The position numbers and the translations under genes are program-made. 49,128 bases of DNA from Candidatus Desulfolinea nitratireducens (GTDB taxonomy: Bacteria; Chloroflexota; Anaerolineae; Anaerolineales; Villigracilaceae), in NCBI GenBank assembly GCA_014382535.1, contig JACNJN010000113.1, positions 1 through 49,128 on the forward strand, in the 5' to 3' direction. This document shows, piece after piece, positions 17,196 to 24,457 of the stretch. The notes beneath the pieces are model-generated. The model did no database searches. It had not been told where the DNA came from and saw nothing but the letters and a program-made list of their open reading frames with translations. Every line of letters begins with the position of its first letter. Positions within the stretch are counted from its first letter, which is position 1.

Positions 17196-18287
17196 ATGCC
17201 GCTACTTGAAGAACTCGGTTCCATACTAACCGCGCTGGATTTAGAAGATATAACAAGATTGATTCTGCTTGATACCGGTGAGCTGCACGATGCCCATGTG
17301 CCACCCTTTCAACCAGATATGCCAGTCTTATTGTTGGGAAATACATCTCAGGATTTGGGGAATATTCGACAGATTTTACAAACTGTTTATCCGGACGCAC
17401 ATCTCCTGCGGATGGTTGATGCTGAAGAGGCCGTCACGGACCTGACCCTGGGCTTGCTCGGCGCGAAAAAAGATGATTCCCCTGTCAGCGCCATCTATAT
17501 CCCCGCCCTTGAAGCGGGAATCTCCCTCTCAGCATTTCAGGAAATTGTTGCCCACCTCCGCGCCCCAGATGGATGTCCCTGGGATAAAAAGCAAACCCAC
17601 CAAACTTTACGTCAGCATCTCCTTGAAGAATCCTACGAAGCCCTGGCTGCGATGGATGCAGAGGATACAGCGGGTATGGCGGAGGAGTTTGGTGACCTGT
17701 TGCTCCAGATCGTTCTCAATGCCCAGATCGCCAACGAGAGCGGTAATTTCTCTCTCAGTGATGTAATCAAGGGAATCCACGATAAGATCGTGCGCAGGCA
17801 TCCCCATGTCTTTGGGGACCGGCAGGTAGATGGGGTGGAAGAAGTGTTAAAAAACTGGGAGCAACTTAAGGAGCAAGAGAGACAATCAAATGGGGAGATT
17901 GAAAAGGGGATTTTAGATGGTGTCCCGCTTTCCTTCCCTGCGTTAAATCAGGCGCAGGAATATCAGGACCGTGCTGCCCGGGTTGGCTTTGACTGGCCTG
18001 AGATCAAAGGTGTGCTGGATAAACTCGTTGAGGAAATTGAGGAAATCCGTCGGGCATCCGATGGTGAAGAACGTGCTGCCGAAATTGGGGATCTTTTTTT
18101 TGTAATGGTTAATTTTGCTCGATGGCAGGGTGTGGATGCCGAGTCTGTGCTGCGTGAGGCTAATGCTCGCTTCAAGCGCCGCTTTAGCCATATAGAGCGT
18201 CGTGCCAGAGAAGAGAAACGCCCCCTGACTGAAATGACCTTGGAAGAAATGGAAGCGCTGTGGCAGGAAGCGAAGGGATTGAGCTAG
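17196..18287 (+). CDS. mazG: MazG nucleoside triphosphate pyrophosphohydrolase with a truncated methylase domain
   Basis: This 363-residue protein hydrolyses nucleoside triphosphates to monophosphates in its family, clearing aberrant nucleotides. Two MazG domains are visible. The first, at about 113-220, has GCPWDKKQTHQTLRQHLLEESYE and AEEFGDLLLQ with the metal-binding EExxE/ExxD pattern. The second, at about 250-350, has LVEEIEEI and AEIGDLFFVMVN. Residues 1-105 resemble the C-terminal half of the tetrapyrrole-methylase domain of YabN-type proteins (DAHVPPFQPDMPVLLLGN), but the SAM-binding N-terminal half is missing. The ATG at 17196 has GGGAG five bases upstream. Confidence 0.88.
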   Translation: MPLLEELGSILTALDLEDITRLILLDTGELHDAHVPPFQPDMPVLLLGNTSQDLGNIRQILQTVYPDAHLLRMVDAEEAVTDLTLGLLGAKKDDSPVSAIYIPALEAGISLSAFQEIVAHLRAPDGCPWDKKQTHQTLRQHLLEESYEALAAMDAEDTAGMAEEFGDLLLQIVLNAQIANESGNFSLSDVIKGIHDKIVRRHPHVFGDRQVDGVEEVLKNWEQLKEQERQSNGEIEKGILDGVPLSFPALNQAQEYQDRAARVGFDWPEIKGVLDKLVEEIEEIRRASDGEERAAEIGDLFFVMVNFARWQGVDAESVLREANARFKRRFSHIERRAREEKRPLTEMTLEEMEALWQEAKGLS

Positions 18288-18306
18288 GTCTTTAGCAAAC
18301 TTTGTG

Positions 18307-18927
18307 TTATTGATTACAGCGAAATTTACTGGCTGCCTCTTCAAAAAGACTGTAGGCGATCTCTTTGTTTGGTGCGTAGGCCATCCAGCCGAAGGCGCGA
18401 TCACCACAGATCCATGCCGCTGCTCCACCTACCGGTAGAACTGCGGAGGCTGTGGAAGTGGGGACGTAGAAAAATGTCAGGTCGCCGACCAGGTTTACGT
18501 CAAGGTTGCCAAGGCGGGAGCCCAATCCATCTTTCATAACAAGATCAAGCATAAATTGAGGGTCATCCGATCCATGGTTTAGCTGCCAAACGAGCAGGGT
18601 GAAGGTATCGGGGCTGTATGCGACGAGGCTTCCTTCGCTATAGAGACTGGGATTTTCCGCTTCACGCGCGTCAAAGAGGGCGATTTCGACGGGATGTCCA
18701 ATGCAAAATTGGTATTCGCAAAAGAGACCTTCTAAAGTGGGGGCGTGAGATGTGAGTGTTGGGTAGGGGGTATATGTTGGTTGAATGGTTGGCCCTGGTT
18801 GGGCAGCCAGTGTTTTTCCTACAGCGATGGCAATCAGGTTTTCATTGGATGTTGACGGTTTTGGCCTACATGCACTGAGAACAAAGAGCAGAAAGATTAA
18901 GGCAAGGATAGTTATTTTATTCTTCAT
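18307..18927 (-). CDS. Predicted lipoprotein of unknown function
   Basis: This 206-residue protein starts MKNKITILALIFLLFVLSAC, a type II signal peptide with the lipobox LSAC and the acylated cysteine at position 20. A Thr/Pro-rich linker (QPTYTPYPT) follows, typical of surface lipoproteins. The rest is a single domain with several cysteines that I do not recognise. The frame is open further upstream, but the ATG at 18927 gives the signal peptide. No Shine-Dalgarno precedes it; a TATAAT lies six bases upstream, so the mRNA may be leaderless. It is convergent with mazG and divergent from csoR. Confidence 0.75.
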   Translation of the reverse strand: MKNKITILALIFLLFVLSACRPKPSTSNENLIAIAVGKTLAAQPGPTIQPTYTPYPTLTSHAPTLEGLFCEYQFCIGHPVEIALFDAREAENPSLYSEGSLVAYSPDTFTLLVWQLNHGSDDPQFMLDLVMKDGLGSRLGNLDVNLVGDLTFFYVPTSTASAVLPVGGAAAWICGDRAFGWMAYAPNKEIAYSLFEEAASKFRCNQ

Positions 18928-18933
18928 GGGCGA

Positions 18934-18939
18934 ATTATA
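18934..18939 (-). promoter_or_regulatory. -10 box for the lipoprotein gene, possibly leaderless
   Basis: On the minus strand TATAAT stands six bases before the ATG at 18927, so initiation at the usual distance would fall on or beside the start codon. The -35 region is weak (GTTTCA, three of six matches, at a 16-base spacing). Confidence 0.45.
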
Positions 18940-19034
18940 CGCTGAAAAGAAGATATGAAACCATGCTCTTTCTCTTAGTAACTTCAGTTCCCTGATTTTG
19001 GGTCCATCTCTTTGCTGTATGCTATAAATATTTC

Positions 19035-19064
19035 TTGACATAAAAGAAAATCTTGTGGTATAGT
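19035..19064 (+). promoter_or_regulatory. Promoter of the copper operon
   Basis: TTGACA at 19035-19040 is a perfect -35 box and TATAGT at 19059-19064 matches TATAAT at five of six positions, with an 18-base spacer. The predicted start, near 19071, falls at the edge of the G/C-tract palindrome, so a repressor bound there would block initiation or early elongation. Confidence 0.8.
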
Positions 19065-19070
19065 ATGGCA

Positions 19071-19095
19071 ACCCCACCCCCCTAGGGGGGGGGGT
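19071..19095 (+). promoter_or_regulatory. Probable CsoR operator
   Basis: A 25-base G/C tract runs ACCCCACCCCCC, then TA, then ten G and a T. It is a near-palindrome centred on 19083/19084, with six perfect C:G pairs next to the centre and single mismatches outside. CsoR-family regulators bind such GC-tract pseudo-palindromes, and this one lies between the promoter and csoR itself. Autoregulation by copper-free CsoR is therefore predicted from position and pattern. Confidence 0.7.
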
Positions 19096-19108
19096 AAATG
19101 AGGCAGAA

Positions 19109-19378
19109 ATGAAAGAAAATAATGCTTTGCTAAGATTAAAAACAGTCGAAGGACACCTGCGCGGTATCACCCGTATGGTCGAAGAGGATGCCTACTGCAT
19201 TGATGTGATTCGCCAGATACAGGCAGTCGAAGCTGCGCTGAACAAGGTCAGCAGTATTATTCTCGAAGACCACCTGAATTCCTGTGTGATCACAGCCATA
19301 CAAGGTGAAGATCCGAGTGAGCGTGAGCGTGTGCTGACCGAGATCAAGGAAGTATTTGAGACAGCGACAAAGGTTTAA
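19109..19378 (+). CDS. csoR: Copper-sensing repressor CsoR
   Basis: This 89-residue all-helical protein belongs to the CsoR/FrmR family (KTVEGHLRGITRMVEEDAYC). The Cu(I) ligands C30, H55 and C59 are all present and spaced 25 and 4 residues apart, exactly as in the M. tuberculosis CsoR triad, which argues for copper rather than formaldehyde or nickel sensing. Family members release DNA when Cu(I) binds. It heads the operon with the CopZ-like genes, the cytochrome and copA, and sits 14 bases after its likely operator. Confidence 0.9.
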   Translation: MKENNALLRLKTVEGHLRGITRMVEEDAYCIDVIRQIQAVEAALNKVSSIILEDHLNSCVITAIQGEDPSERERVLTEIKEVFETATKV

Positions 19379-19382
19379 TTAA

Positions 19383-19871
19383 ATGGATTCTTGTGGATGT
19401 TCAATTTCGGAAGACACCATCAATGGCGGTGGCAAGTCTAAGGGGCAGGGCTTAAGTGGGGCTTGCCCAACGAATGGCGTGATCGGCAAAAAAGTCGATA
19501 CGCAGACCGTCAAGGCGATCCTGGCCCTTCCCCTTAATCTGCTAACCTCAGATGCTTATCGTTTTTGTGCAGATCCAGATTGCTCAACTGTTTACTATAG
19601 CGAGGATGGTCAGCAGCTTTTTGATGAAGCTGATTTGCGTGAGCGTGTTTATCAGAAACACGCCGATGATAAAGAGATTTCTATCTGCTATTGTTTCCGC
19701 CACACGGTGGGGAACATTGGCAGTGAAATTGCCGAAAGCGGAAAATCTACCGTTGTAGCGGAGATTACCGCTGGCATTAAAGCTGGTCAATGTGCCTGCG
19801 ATATTCGTAACCCACAAGGCGATTGCTGCCTGGGGAATGTGCGGGCTCTTGTAAAAGATTTATCAAATTAA
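19383..19871 (+). CDS. CopZ N-terminal-type [2Fe-2S]/zinc protein
   Basis: This 162-residue soluble protein resembles the N-terminal domain of Archaeoglobus fulgidus CopZ, which carries a [2Fe-2S] cluster and a zinc ion and can reduce Cu(II) to Cu(I). Landmarks are the zinc-type FCADPDCSTVYYS (C62, C67), ICYCFRHTVGNI (C102, C104) and GQCACDIRNPQGDCC (C137, C139, C148, C149). An extra Cys-rich start (C4, C6, C28) precedes them. In A. fulgidus this domain is fused to a heavy-metal-associated domain; here that domain is the next, separate gene. It starts four bases after csoR. Confidence 0.82.
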   Translation: MDSCGCSISEDTINGGGKSKGQGLSGACPTNGVIGKKVDTQTVKAILALPLNLLTSDAYRFCADPDCSTVYYSEDGQQLFDEADLRERVYQKHADDKEISICYCFRHTVGNIGSEIAESGKSTVVAEITAGIKAGQCACDIRNPQGDCCLGNVRALVKDLSN

Positions 19872-19897
19872 ACCTATTATTTTTTGGAGGCTTAACC

Positions 19898-20104
19898 ATG
19901 ACAACTGTAACTTATTCTGTACCCAATATTTCTTGCGGACACTGTGTCAACACCATTCAAACCGAAGTAGCTGACCTCGAAGGTGTCCAGACCGTTACCG
20001 CCAACCAGGGAACTAAAGAAGTCGAGATCATCTTTGATGCCCCGGCTGATGAGGTTGCTATCAAAAATTTGATGGCTGAGATCAACTATCCGGTTGCTGC
20101 ATAG
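19898..20104 (+). CDS. copZ: Copper chaperone, heavy-metal-associated domain
   Basis: This 68-residue protein is a stand-alone ferredoxin-like metal-binding domain. The metal loop is ISCGHC, with both cysteines present but isoleucine in place of the usual methionine before SC. It would hand Cu(I) to CopA. The ATG at 19898 has TGGAGG seven bases upstream; an upstream extension of the frame lies within the preceding gene and is discarded. Confidence 0.9.
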   Translation: MTTVTYSVPNISCGHCVNTIQTEVADLEGVQTVTANQGTKEVEIIFDAPADEVAIKNLMAEINYPVAA

Positions 20105-20113
20105 TTTATGCTT

Positions 20114-20156
20114 TACGGAGTACGCAACACTATCATAAAGTGCTGCGTATTTCGTA
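20114..20156 (+). repeat. Intergenic hairpin between copZ and the cytochrome gene
   Basis: TACGCA and CACT (20121-20131, one base between) pair with AGTG and TGCGTA (20139-20149) around a seven-base loop, with one A/C mismatch. TACG (20114-20117) and CGTA (20153-20156) can extend the stem past an internal loop. No T-run follows, so a processing or attenuation site is more likely than a full terminator. Confidence 0.45.
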
Positions 20157-20194
20157 GTATATAAACCATATTTTTTGTAATTAGGCAATATTGG

Positions 20195-20650
20195 ATGAGC
20201 AACCTCGCTCATAATCGCCGTAAACAAAAGCAGACCCAAGGTTTAAGGAAAACATTGGGTTTAGTTTTTGGGGGAGTGCTGATCATTGGGCTAGCTCTAT
20301 GGTTGGTTTCGCAAAGCAAGCGTTCGTCTGATGAAGTCTCAAAAACTGATCTCTTGGCATTGGGAGAAGAAGTCTATCTTGCTAATTGCGCAGCATGTCA
20401 TGGTATTGATGGCGGAGGTCACGAAGCGGTTGAAGCGGCCCCGGCATTGAATGCTACAGAACATGCCTGGCACCATGCGGATGGACATCTTCAACGCCTG
20501 ATTGTAAACGGTGGGCAGCTAATGCCCCCTTTTGGCGAAAGCCTGACAGATGATGAAATTGTGGCTCTGATTCGCTATTTCCAGACCTGGTGGGCCGAAG
20601 GCCAATTGAATTCACAACAATCTCTTAGTGGGCAAGACCCACTGCAATAG
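20195..20650 (+). CDS. Membrane-anchored class I cytochrome c
   Basis: This 151-residue protein has a basic N terminus and one hydrophobic segment at about residues 19-39, which should anchor it with the C terminus outside. The haem motif is CAACH (C65, C68, H69) and the probable axial methionine is M110 in QLMPPFGE. The domain follows the class I cytochrome c fold. A His-rich stretch (ATEHAWHHADGH, 87-98) could bind metal. It lies between copZ and copA with 12 bases to copA, so a link to extracytoplasmic copper or electron flow is plausible but not proven. Confidence 0.8.
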   Translation: MSNLAHNRRKQKQTQGLRKTLGLVFGGVLIIGLALWLVSQSKRSSDEVSKTDLLALGEEVYLANCAACHGIDGGGHEAVEAAPALNATEHAWHHADGHLQRLIVNGGQLMPPFGESLTDDEIVALIRYFQTWWAEGQLNSQQSLSGQDPLQ

Positions 20651-20662
20651 TAGGAGTCTTTT

Positions 20663-23128
20663 ATGACAGATACAAAACAACTTACTCTCCCGATCACAGG
20701 GATGACCTGTGCCAATTGTGTTGCCACCGTGGAGCGCAACCTGATTAAACTGGATGGCGTTGAAACCGCTGTTGTCAACCTCTCTTCTGAGCGGGCGACC
20801 GTTGAATTTGACCCCTCTATTCTCGGCATGGATTCAGTCATTGCCCGCGTTGAGCGTGCCGGATATGGCATCGCCACCGGTGAAGCGGAATTGGTCATCA
20901 AACGTCTTTCGGATGATAACGACGCCCGCCGTCTTGAAAAAGCGCTCCTCACCCTCGATGGGGTGCTGGATGCACAAGTCACTTTTACGACTGAGAAAGC
21001 CCGTGTCAGCTATATTCCGACGATGGTCACGCAAGCCGAACTGCGTCGCGCCGTCAGTGCAGCGGGATTTGACTCCCTCGAGCTGGGCGGCGACGCTGAA
21101 GATGCCGAAGCCAAAGCCAGAGCTGAAGAGATCGATCACCAACGATTTTTGCTTATTGTTGGGATAATCTTTACACTGCCTCTTTTTCTATTCTCAATGG
21201 CCCGGGATTTTGGTTTGCTGCCCATGTGGTCACATGGAGCCTGGGCAAATTGGCTGATGTTTGCCCTCGCTACCCCCGTCCAGTTTTATGTGGGCTGGCA
21301 ATATTATGTCGGTGGTTATAAAGCCCTGCGTAATGGCTCGGCGAACATGGATGTTCTCGTCGCGATGGGATCCTCGGTTGCGTATTTCTATTCGATCATC
21401 GTCATGCTGAATATCCTGCCCGGTCATGTTTATTTTGAAACAGCCGCTGTCATTATCACCCTGATCCGTCTTGGCAAATTTCTCGAAGCGCGTGCCAAAG
21501 GACGTACCAGCGATGCGATCAAAAAGCTGATGGGATTGCGCGCAAAAACCGCGCGTGTCATCCGTGATGGTGTAGAAACTGATATTCCACTCGAGGATGT
21601 TGTTGTTGGCGATATGCTCATTGTTAAACCAGGCGAAAAAATTCCTGTCGATGGCGTTGTCGTCGAGGGACGTTCAGCAATAGACGAATCCATGCTGACG
21701 GGGGAATCTCTGCCTGTCGAAAAGCAGGCTGGCGATCCGCTGATCGGGGCTACTCTCAACAAGTTGGGATTGCTCAAATTTGAAGCCACCAAAGTTGGCA
21801 AAGAGACCGCTCTCGCGCAGATCATCAAATTAGTGGAAGATGCCCAGGGATCGAAAGCACCTATCCAGAAGCTGGCAGACCAGGTATCGGCGGTCTTTGT
21901 CCCGATTGTGCTAGTTATCGCAGCGCTCACTTTTGCGGCCTGGTACTATCTTGTTCCCCTTCCTGTTGATTCCGAAGTCAGCCTTTTCACTCGTGCCCTC
22001 GTCAATTTGGTCGCTGTGCTGGTCATTGCCTGTCCCTGTGCGATGGGTCTCGCCACACCGACCGCGGTCATGGTTGGGACTGGCAAGGGTGCAGGAATGG
22101 GAATTCTTTTCCGCTCCAGTGCAGGGCTTGAAACCGCAGGGAAGACGGACGTTGTCGTCCTTGATAAAACGGGAACGATTACCAAAGGTCAGCCTGCCGT
22201 GACCGATATTGTCGTTGCAGATGGATGGGATGCGGACGATTTACTCCGTTTGGCAGCTTCCGTTGAAAAGGGGAGCGAGCATCCGTTGGGAGAGGCGATC
22301 TGGGCGGAAGCGACCTCGCGTGAGCTTGCCCTCGCTGATCTGGCCGGGTTCCAGGCTCAGGCTGGTCACGGTGTCTCCGCTGAAGTCGAGGGGAAGCAAG
22401 TCTCCGTTGGCAATTTGCGGATGATGGAGAATATAGTCAAGGAACCCATTCCTTCCAAAGGAACGGGTTCCTCAAAGATCGGAAACAAGTTCCTTAGCAA
22501 CGAGGTTCAACGTCTCCAATCTGAGGCCAAAACAGCCATGCTTGTAGCCGTGGATGGTGTGGTTTCGGGTGTCATCGCTGTAGCGGATACAGTCAAAGAT
22601 GGCTCTATCGAAGCGATTTTGGAGCTAAAAGAAATGGGACTGGAAGTGATCATGATCACCGGTGACAACCAGGCGACCGCCGAAGCAATTGGTGCGCAGG
22701 TTGGCTTAAGCAACGTTATCGCCGAAGTCTTGCCAGAAGGAAAGGTTGCTGAGGTTAAAAAATTGCAGGGCGAAGGGGATAAGGCACAAGTTGTCGCGAT
22801 GGTGGGTGATGGCGTTAACGACGCTCCAGCCCTCGCCCAGGCGGATGTGGGCATCGCCATTGGCACGGGGACAGATGTCGCCATGGCCGCCGCTCCCGTC
22901 ACGCTGATGAGCGGAGACCTGCGCGGCGTGGTGCGCGCTGTCAAGCTCTCCCGCAAGACACTTTCCACGATCAAGCAGAATCTCTTCTGGGCCTTCTTCT
23001 ATAACGTCATCCTGATCCCTGCTGCTGCGATGGGATTTATCAACCCCATGCTGGCGGCATTCGCGATGGCGTTCAGTAGCGTCTCGGTTGTGAGTAATAG
23101 TCTCCGGCTGAGAAAAGCAAAGATATAA
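20663..23128 (+). CDS. copA: Cu(I)-exporting P1B-type ATPase
   Basis: This 821-residue membrane ATPase pumps Cu(I) out of the cytoplasm. The first metal-binding domain has GMTCANC (C16, C19). A second domain of similar length at about 72-140 has lost both cysteines. The transmembrane CPC motif is at 457-459 (ACPCAMGL), the phosphorylated aspartate is D501 in DKTGT, the HP motif is H540, and [10 protein letters not shown] begins at about 715. The nucleotide-binding domain contains an in-frame palindromic insertion near residues 593-603. It closes the csoR operon. Confidence 0.94.
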   Translation: MTDTKQLTLPITGMTCANCVATVERNLIKLDGVETAVVNLSSERATVEFDPSILGMDSVIARVERAGYGIATGEAELVIKRLSDDNDARRLEKALLTLDGVLDAQVTFTTEKARVSYIPTMVTQAELRRAVSAAGFDSLELGGDAEDAEAKARAEEIDHQRFLLIVGIIFTLPLFLFSMARDFGLLPMWSHGAWANWLMFALATPVQFYVGWQYYVGGYKALRNGSANMDVLVAMGSSVAYFYSIIVMLNILPGHVYFETAAVIITLIRLGKFLEARAKGRTSDAIKKLMGLRAKTARVIRDGVETDIPLEDVVVGDMLIVKPGEKIPVDGVVVEGRSAIDESMLTGESLPVEKQAGDPLIGATLNKLGLLKFEATKVGKETALAQIIKLVEDAQGSKAPIQKLADQVSAVFVPIVLVIAALTFAAWYYLVPLPVDSEVSLFTRALVNLVAVLVIACPCAMGLATPTAVMVGTGKGAGMGILFRSSAGLETAGKTDVVVLDKTGTITKGQPAVTDIVVADGWDADDLLRLAASVEKGSEHPLGEAIWAEATSRELALADLAGFQAQAGHGVSAEVEGKQVSVGNLRMMENIVKEPIPSKGTGSSKIGNKFLSNEVQRLQSEAKTAMLVAVDGVVSGVIAVADTVKDGSIEAILELKEMGLEVIMITGDNQATAEAIGAQVGLSNVIAEVLPEGKVAEVKKLQGEGDKAQVVAMVGDGVNDAPALAQADVGIAIGTGTDVAMAAAPVTLMSGDLRGVVRAVKLSRKTLSTIKQNLFWAFFYNVILIPAAAMGFINPMLAAFAMAFSSVSVVSNSLRLRKAKI
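22440..22472 (+). repeat. In-frame inverted repeat inside copA
   Basis: AGGAACCCATTCC (22440-22452) pairs with GGAACGGGTTCCT (22460-22472) at 12 of 13 positions around a seven-base loop. A smaller stem-like word follows at 22481-22493. The encoded segment ([12 protein letters not shown] and on) makes the stretch between GNLRMM and EAKTAM about ten residues longer than I expect for CopA. It looks like a small palindromic element tolerated in a surface loop of the nucleotide-binding domain. Confidence 0.55.
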
Positions 23129-23136
23129 ATTACACT

Positions 23137-23170
23137 CTCCCCTAAATTCCGCTTGTAGAATTTGGGGGAG
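23137..23170 (+). repeat. 34-base inverted repeat, copy 1
   Basis: CTCCCCTAAATTC (23137-23149) pairs with GAATTTGGGGGAG (23158-23170), with one T:G wobble. The same 34-base element, 32 of 34 bases identical, recurs at 32974-33007; the differences lie in the loop. A short TGTCC-GAA-GGACA hairpin follows directly here. It begins nine bases after the copA stop. Confidence 0.8.
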
Positions 23171-23213
23171 ATGTCCGAAGGACAGAGGGAGTGGGAAGTG
23201 GATATAAACACAG

Positions 23214-23241
23214 AAAGCGTCGAGATTTTCTTGGCGCTTTT
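23214..23241 (+). terminator. Weak terminator candidate after copA
   Basis: AAAGCG (23214-23219) pairs with CGCTTT (23235-23240), extended by one wobble and one C:G pair to an eight-pair stem with an 11-base loop. Only four T residues end the structure. It could close the copper operon. Confidence 0.35.
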
Positions 23242-23317
23242 GATATATGAGGGGTGGAAATTAACCCATCCAAAAATTCTCATCCGTAATATATTCTGCA
23301 TAATTCCCAAATGCTCG

Positions 23318-23347
23318 TTGTCAGTGGTTGGTATTCAGGTGTATACT
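23318..23347 (+). promoter_or_regulatory. Promoter for the RarD-like gene
   Basis: TTGTCA at 23318-23323 and TATACT at 23342-23347 each match the sigma-70 consensus at five of six positions, with an 18-base spacer. The start would be near 23354, about 22 bases before the gene's ATG. Confidence 0.65.
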
Positions 23348-23375
23348 TTCCTTTCATCATAGGAGAAAATTACCA

Positions 23376-24272
23376 ATGAATTCTGGCATTCTTTATGCTT
23401 TAGCGACATATATTCTGTGGGGATTTTTCCCCATCTACTGGAAACAGCTACATCATATTTCGGCGGCACAACTCATCGGCCACCGTATTTTGTGGGCATT
23501 TATTATGCTTGTGCTTGTCCTCGTAACTACGCGGCAATGGGGAAAGTTTCGGGAAAAACTTAACGTCACCATCCTTAAATCGCATGGTCCGGCGGCAATA
23601 TTACTCGGTGTTAACTGGTTGACCTATGTCTGGGCAATCAATCACAACTATATCATCGAGAGCAGTTTGGGCTACTTCATCAACCCGCTATTTAGCGTGT
23701 TATTGGGCATGATCTTTCTTAAAGAAAGACTTCGCCCAATGCAGTGGATACCGCTTGGGCTGGCAACATTTGGTGTATTCTACCTAACATTCCTCTATGG
23801 GCGCCTGCCGTGGATCGCAATCATTCTTGCTTTCACCTTTGGCTTGTATGGCCTGCTTAAAAAGGAATCCACACTTGGGTCATTATACGGCCTGACCTTT
23901 GAAACCGGGATTATGCTCCTGCCTGCGTTGGGTTATCTACTTTATGAGATCAACCGGGGAAATGGGGTCTTCGGGCAAATCAGCGCTACAACTGACTGGT
24001 TGTTGATCGGGGCAGGAGCAGTGACGGCAATTCCCCTGCTGCTCTTTGCCAAGGCAGCGCAGCGAATTTCATTGACAATGATCGGGCTGATGCAGTATAT
24101 CGCGCCGACAATGCAATTTCTGATCGGTGTTTTGCTTTATAAGGAAGAATTTACTTCGTCTCAAGCGATCGGCTTTGGGATAATCTGGTTTGCACTATTT
24201 TTCTTCTGGGGTGAGGGCTGGTGGGTTCGCCGCCATAAAGCGATTGGATCACCCTTGAAGGCCAGTGGGTAA
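23376..24272 (+). CDS. rarD: EamA-family transporter, RarD type
   Basis: This 298-residue protein has about ten hydrophobic segments arranged as two EamA halves. The opening GILYALATYILWGFFPIYWKQLHHISAAQLIGHRILWAF and the NWLTYVWAINHNYIIESSLGYFINPL block are typical of RarD, named after chloramphenicol sensitivity but of unsettled substrate. The ATG at 23376 has AGGAG eleven bases upstream. It has its own promoter and stands alone between the copper operon and the phosphofructokinase run. Confidence 0.85.
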   Translation: MNSGILYALATYILWGFFPIYWKQLHHISAAQLIGHRILWAFIMLVLVLVTTRQWGKFREKLNVTILKSHGPAAILLGVNWLTYVWAINHNYIIESSLGYFINPLFSVLLGMIFLKERLRPMQWIPLGLATFGVFYLTFLYGRLPWIAIILAFTFGLYGLLKKESTLGSLYGLTFETGIMLLPALGYLLYEINRGNGVFGQISATTDWLLIGAGAVTAIPLLLFAKAAQRISLTMIGLMQYIAPTMQFLIGVLLYKEEFTSSQAIGFGIIWFALFFFWGEGWWVRRHKAIGSPLKASG

Positions 24273-24410
24273 TAAAAAATTTTTTTGCTATCAAAAAATA
24301 TTCTGTACTCTGTTCCCCTTGGAAATGATTGTAGGTGACTTTCATACCATTTATCATAGGTTGACGCTCCTAAAAGTTATTGCTTCCGCGATCCGCCAAT
24401 GATATTCAAG

Positions 24411-24416
24411 TATAAT
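24411..24416 (+). promoter_or_regulatory. -10 box upstream of the phosphofructokinase gene
   Basis: TATAAT at 24411-24416 lies 42 bases before the ATG. No good -35 box stands at 16-18 bases, so it may need an activator. It is the best start candidate for the pfk-selenoprotein-hyp run. The rest of the 185-base gap (24273-24457) holds an A/T tract and nothing else that I can identify. Confidence 0.4.
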
Positions 24417-24457
24417 TTTCTTTGTCGTCGAGATTGATTCATCGGAGGAGGTTGCCA

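Noticed and set aside
24361-24389. TTGACG at 24361 as -35 box for the phosphofructokinase gene
   Set aside because: The only good -10 (TATAAT at 24411) is 44 bases further, too far to pair.
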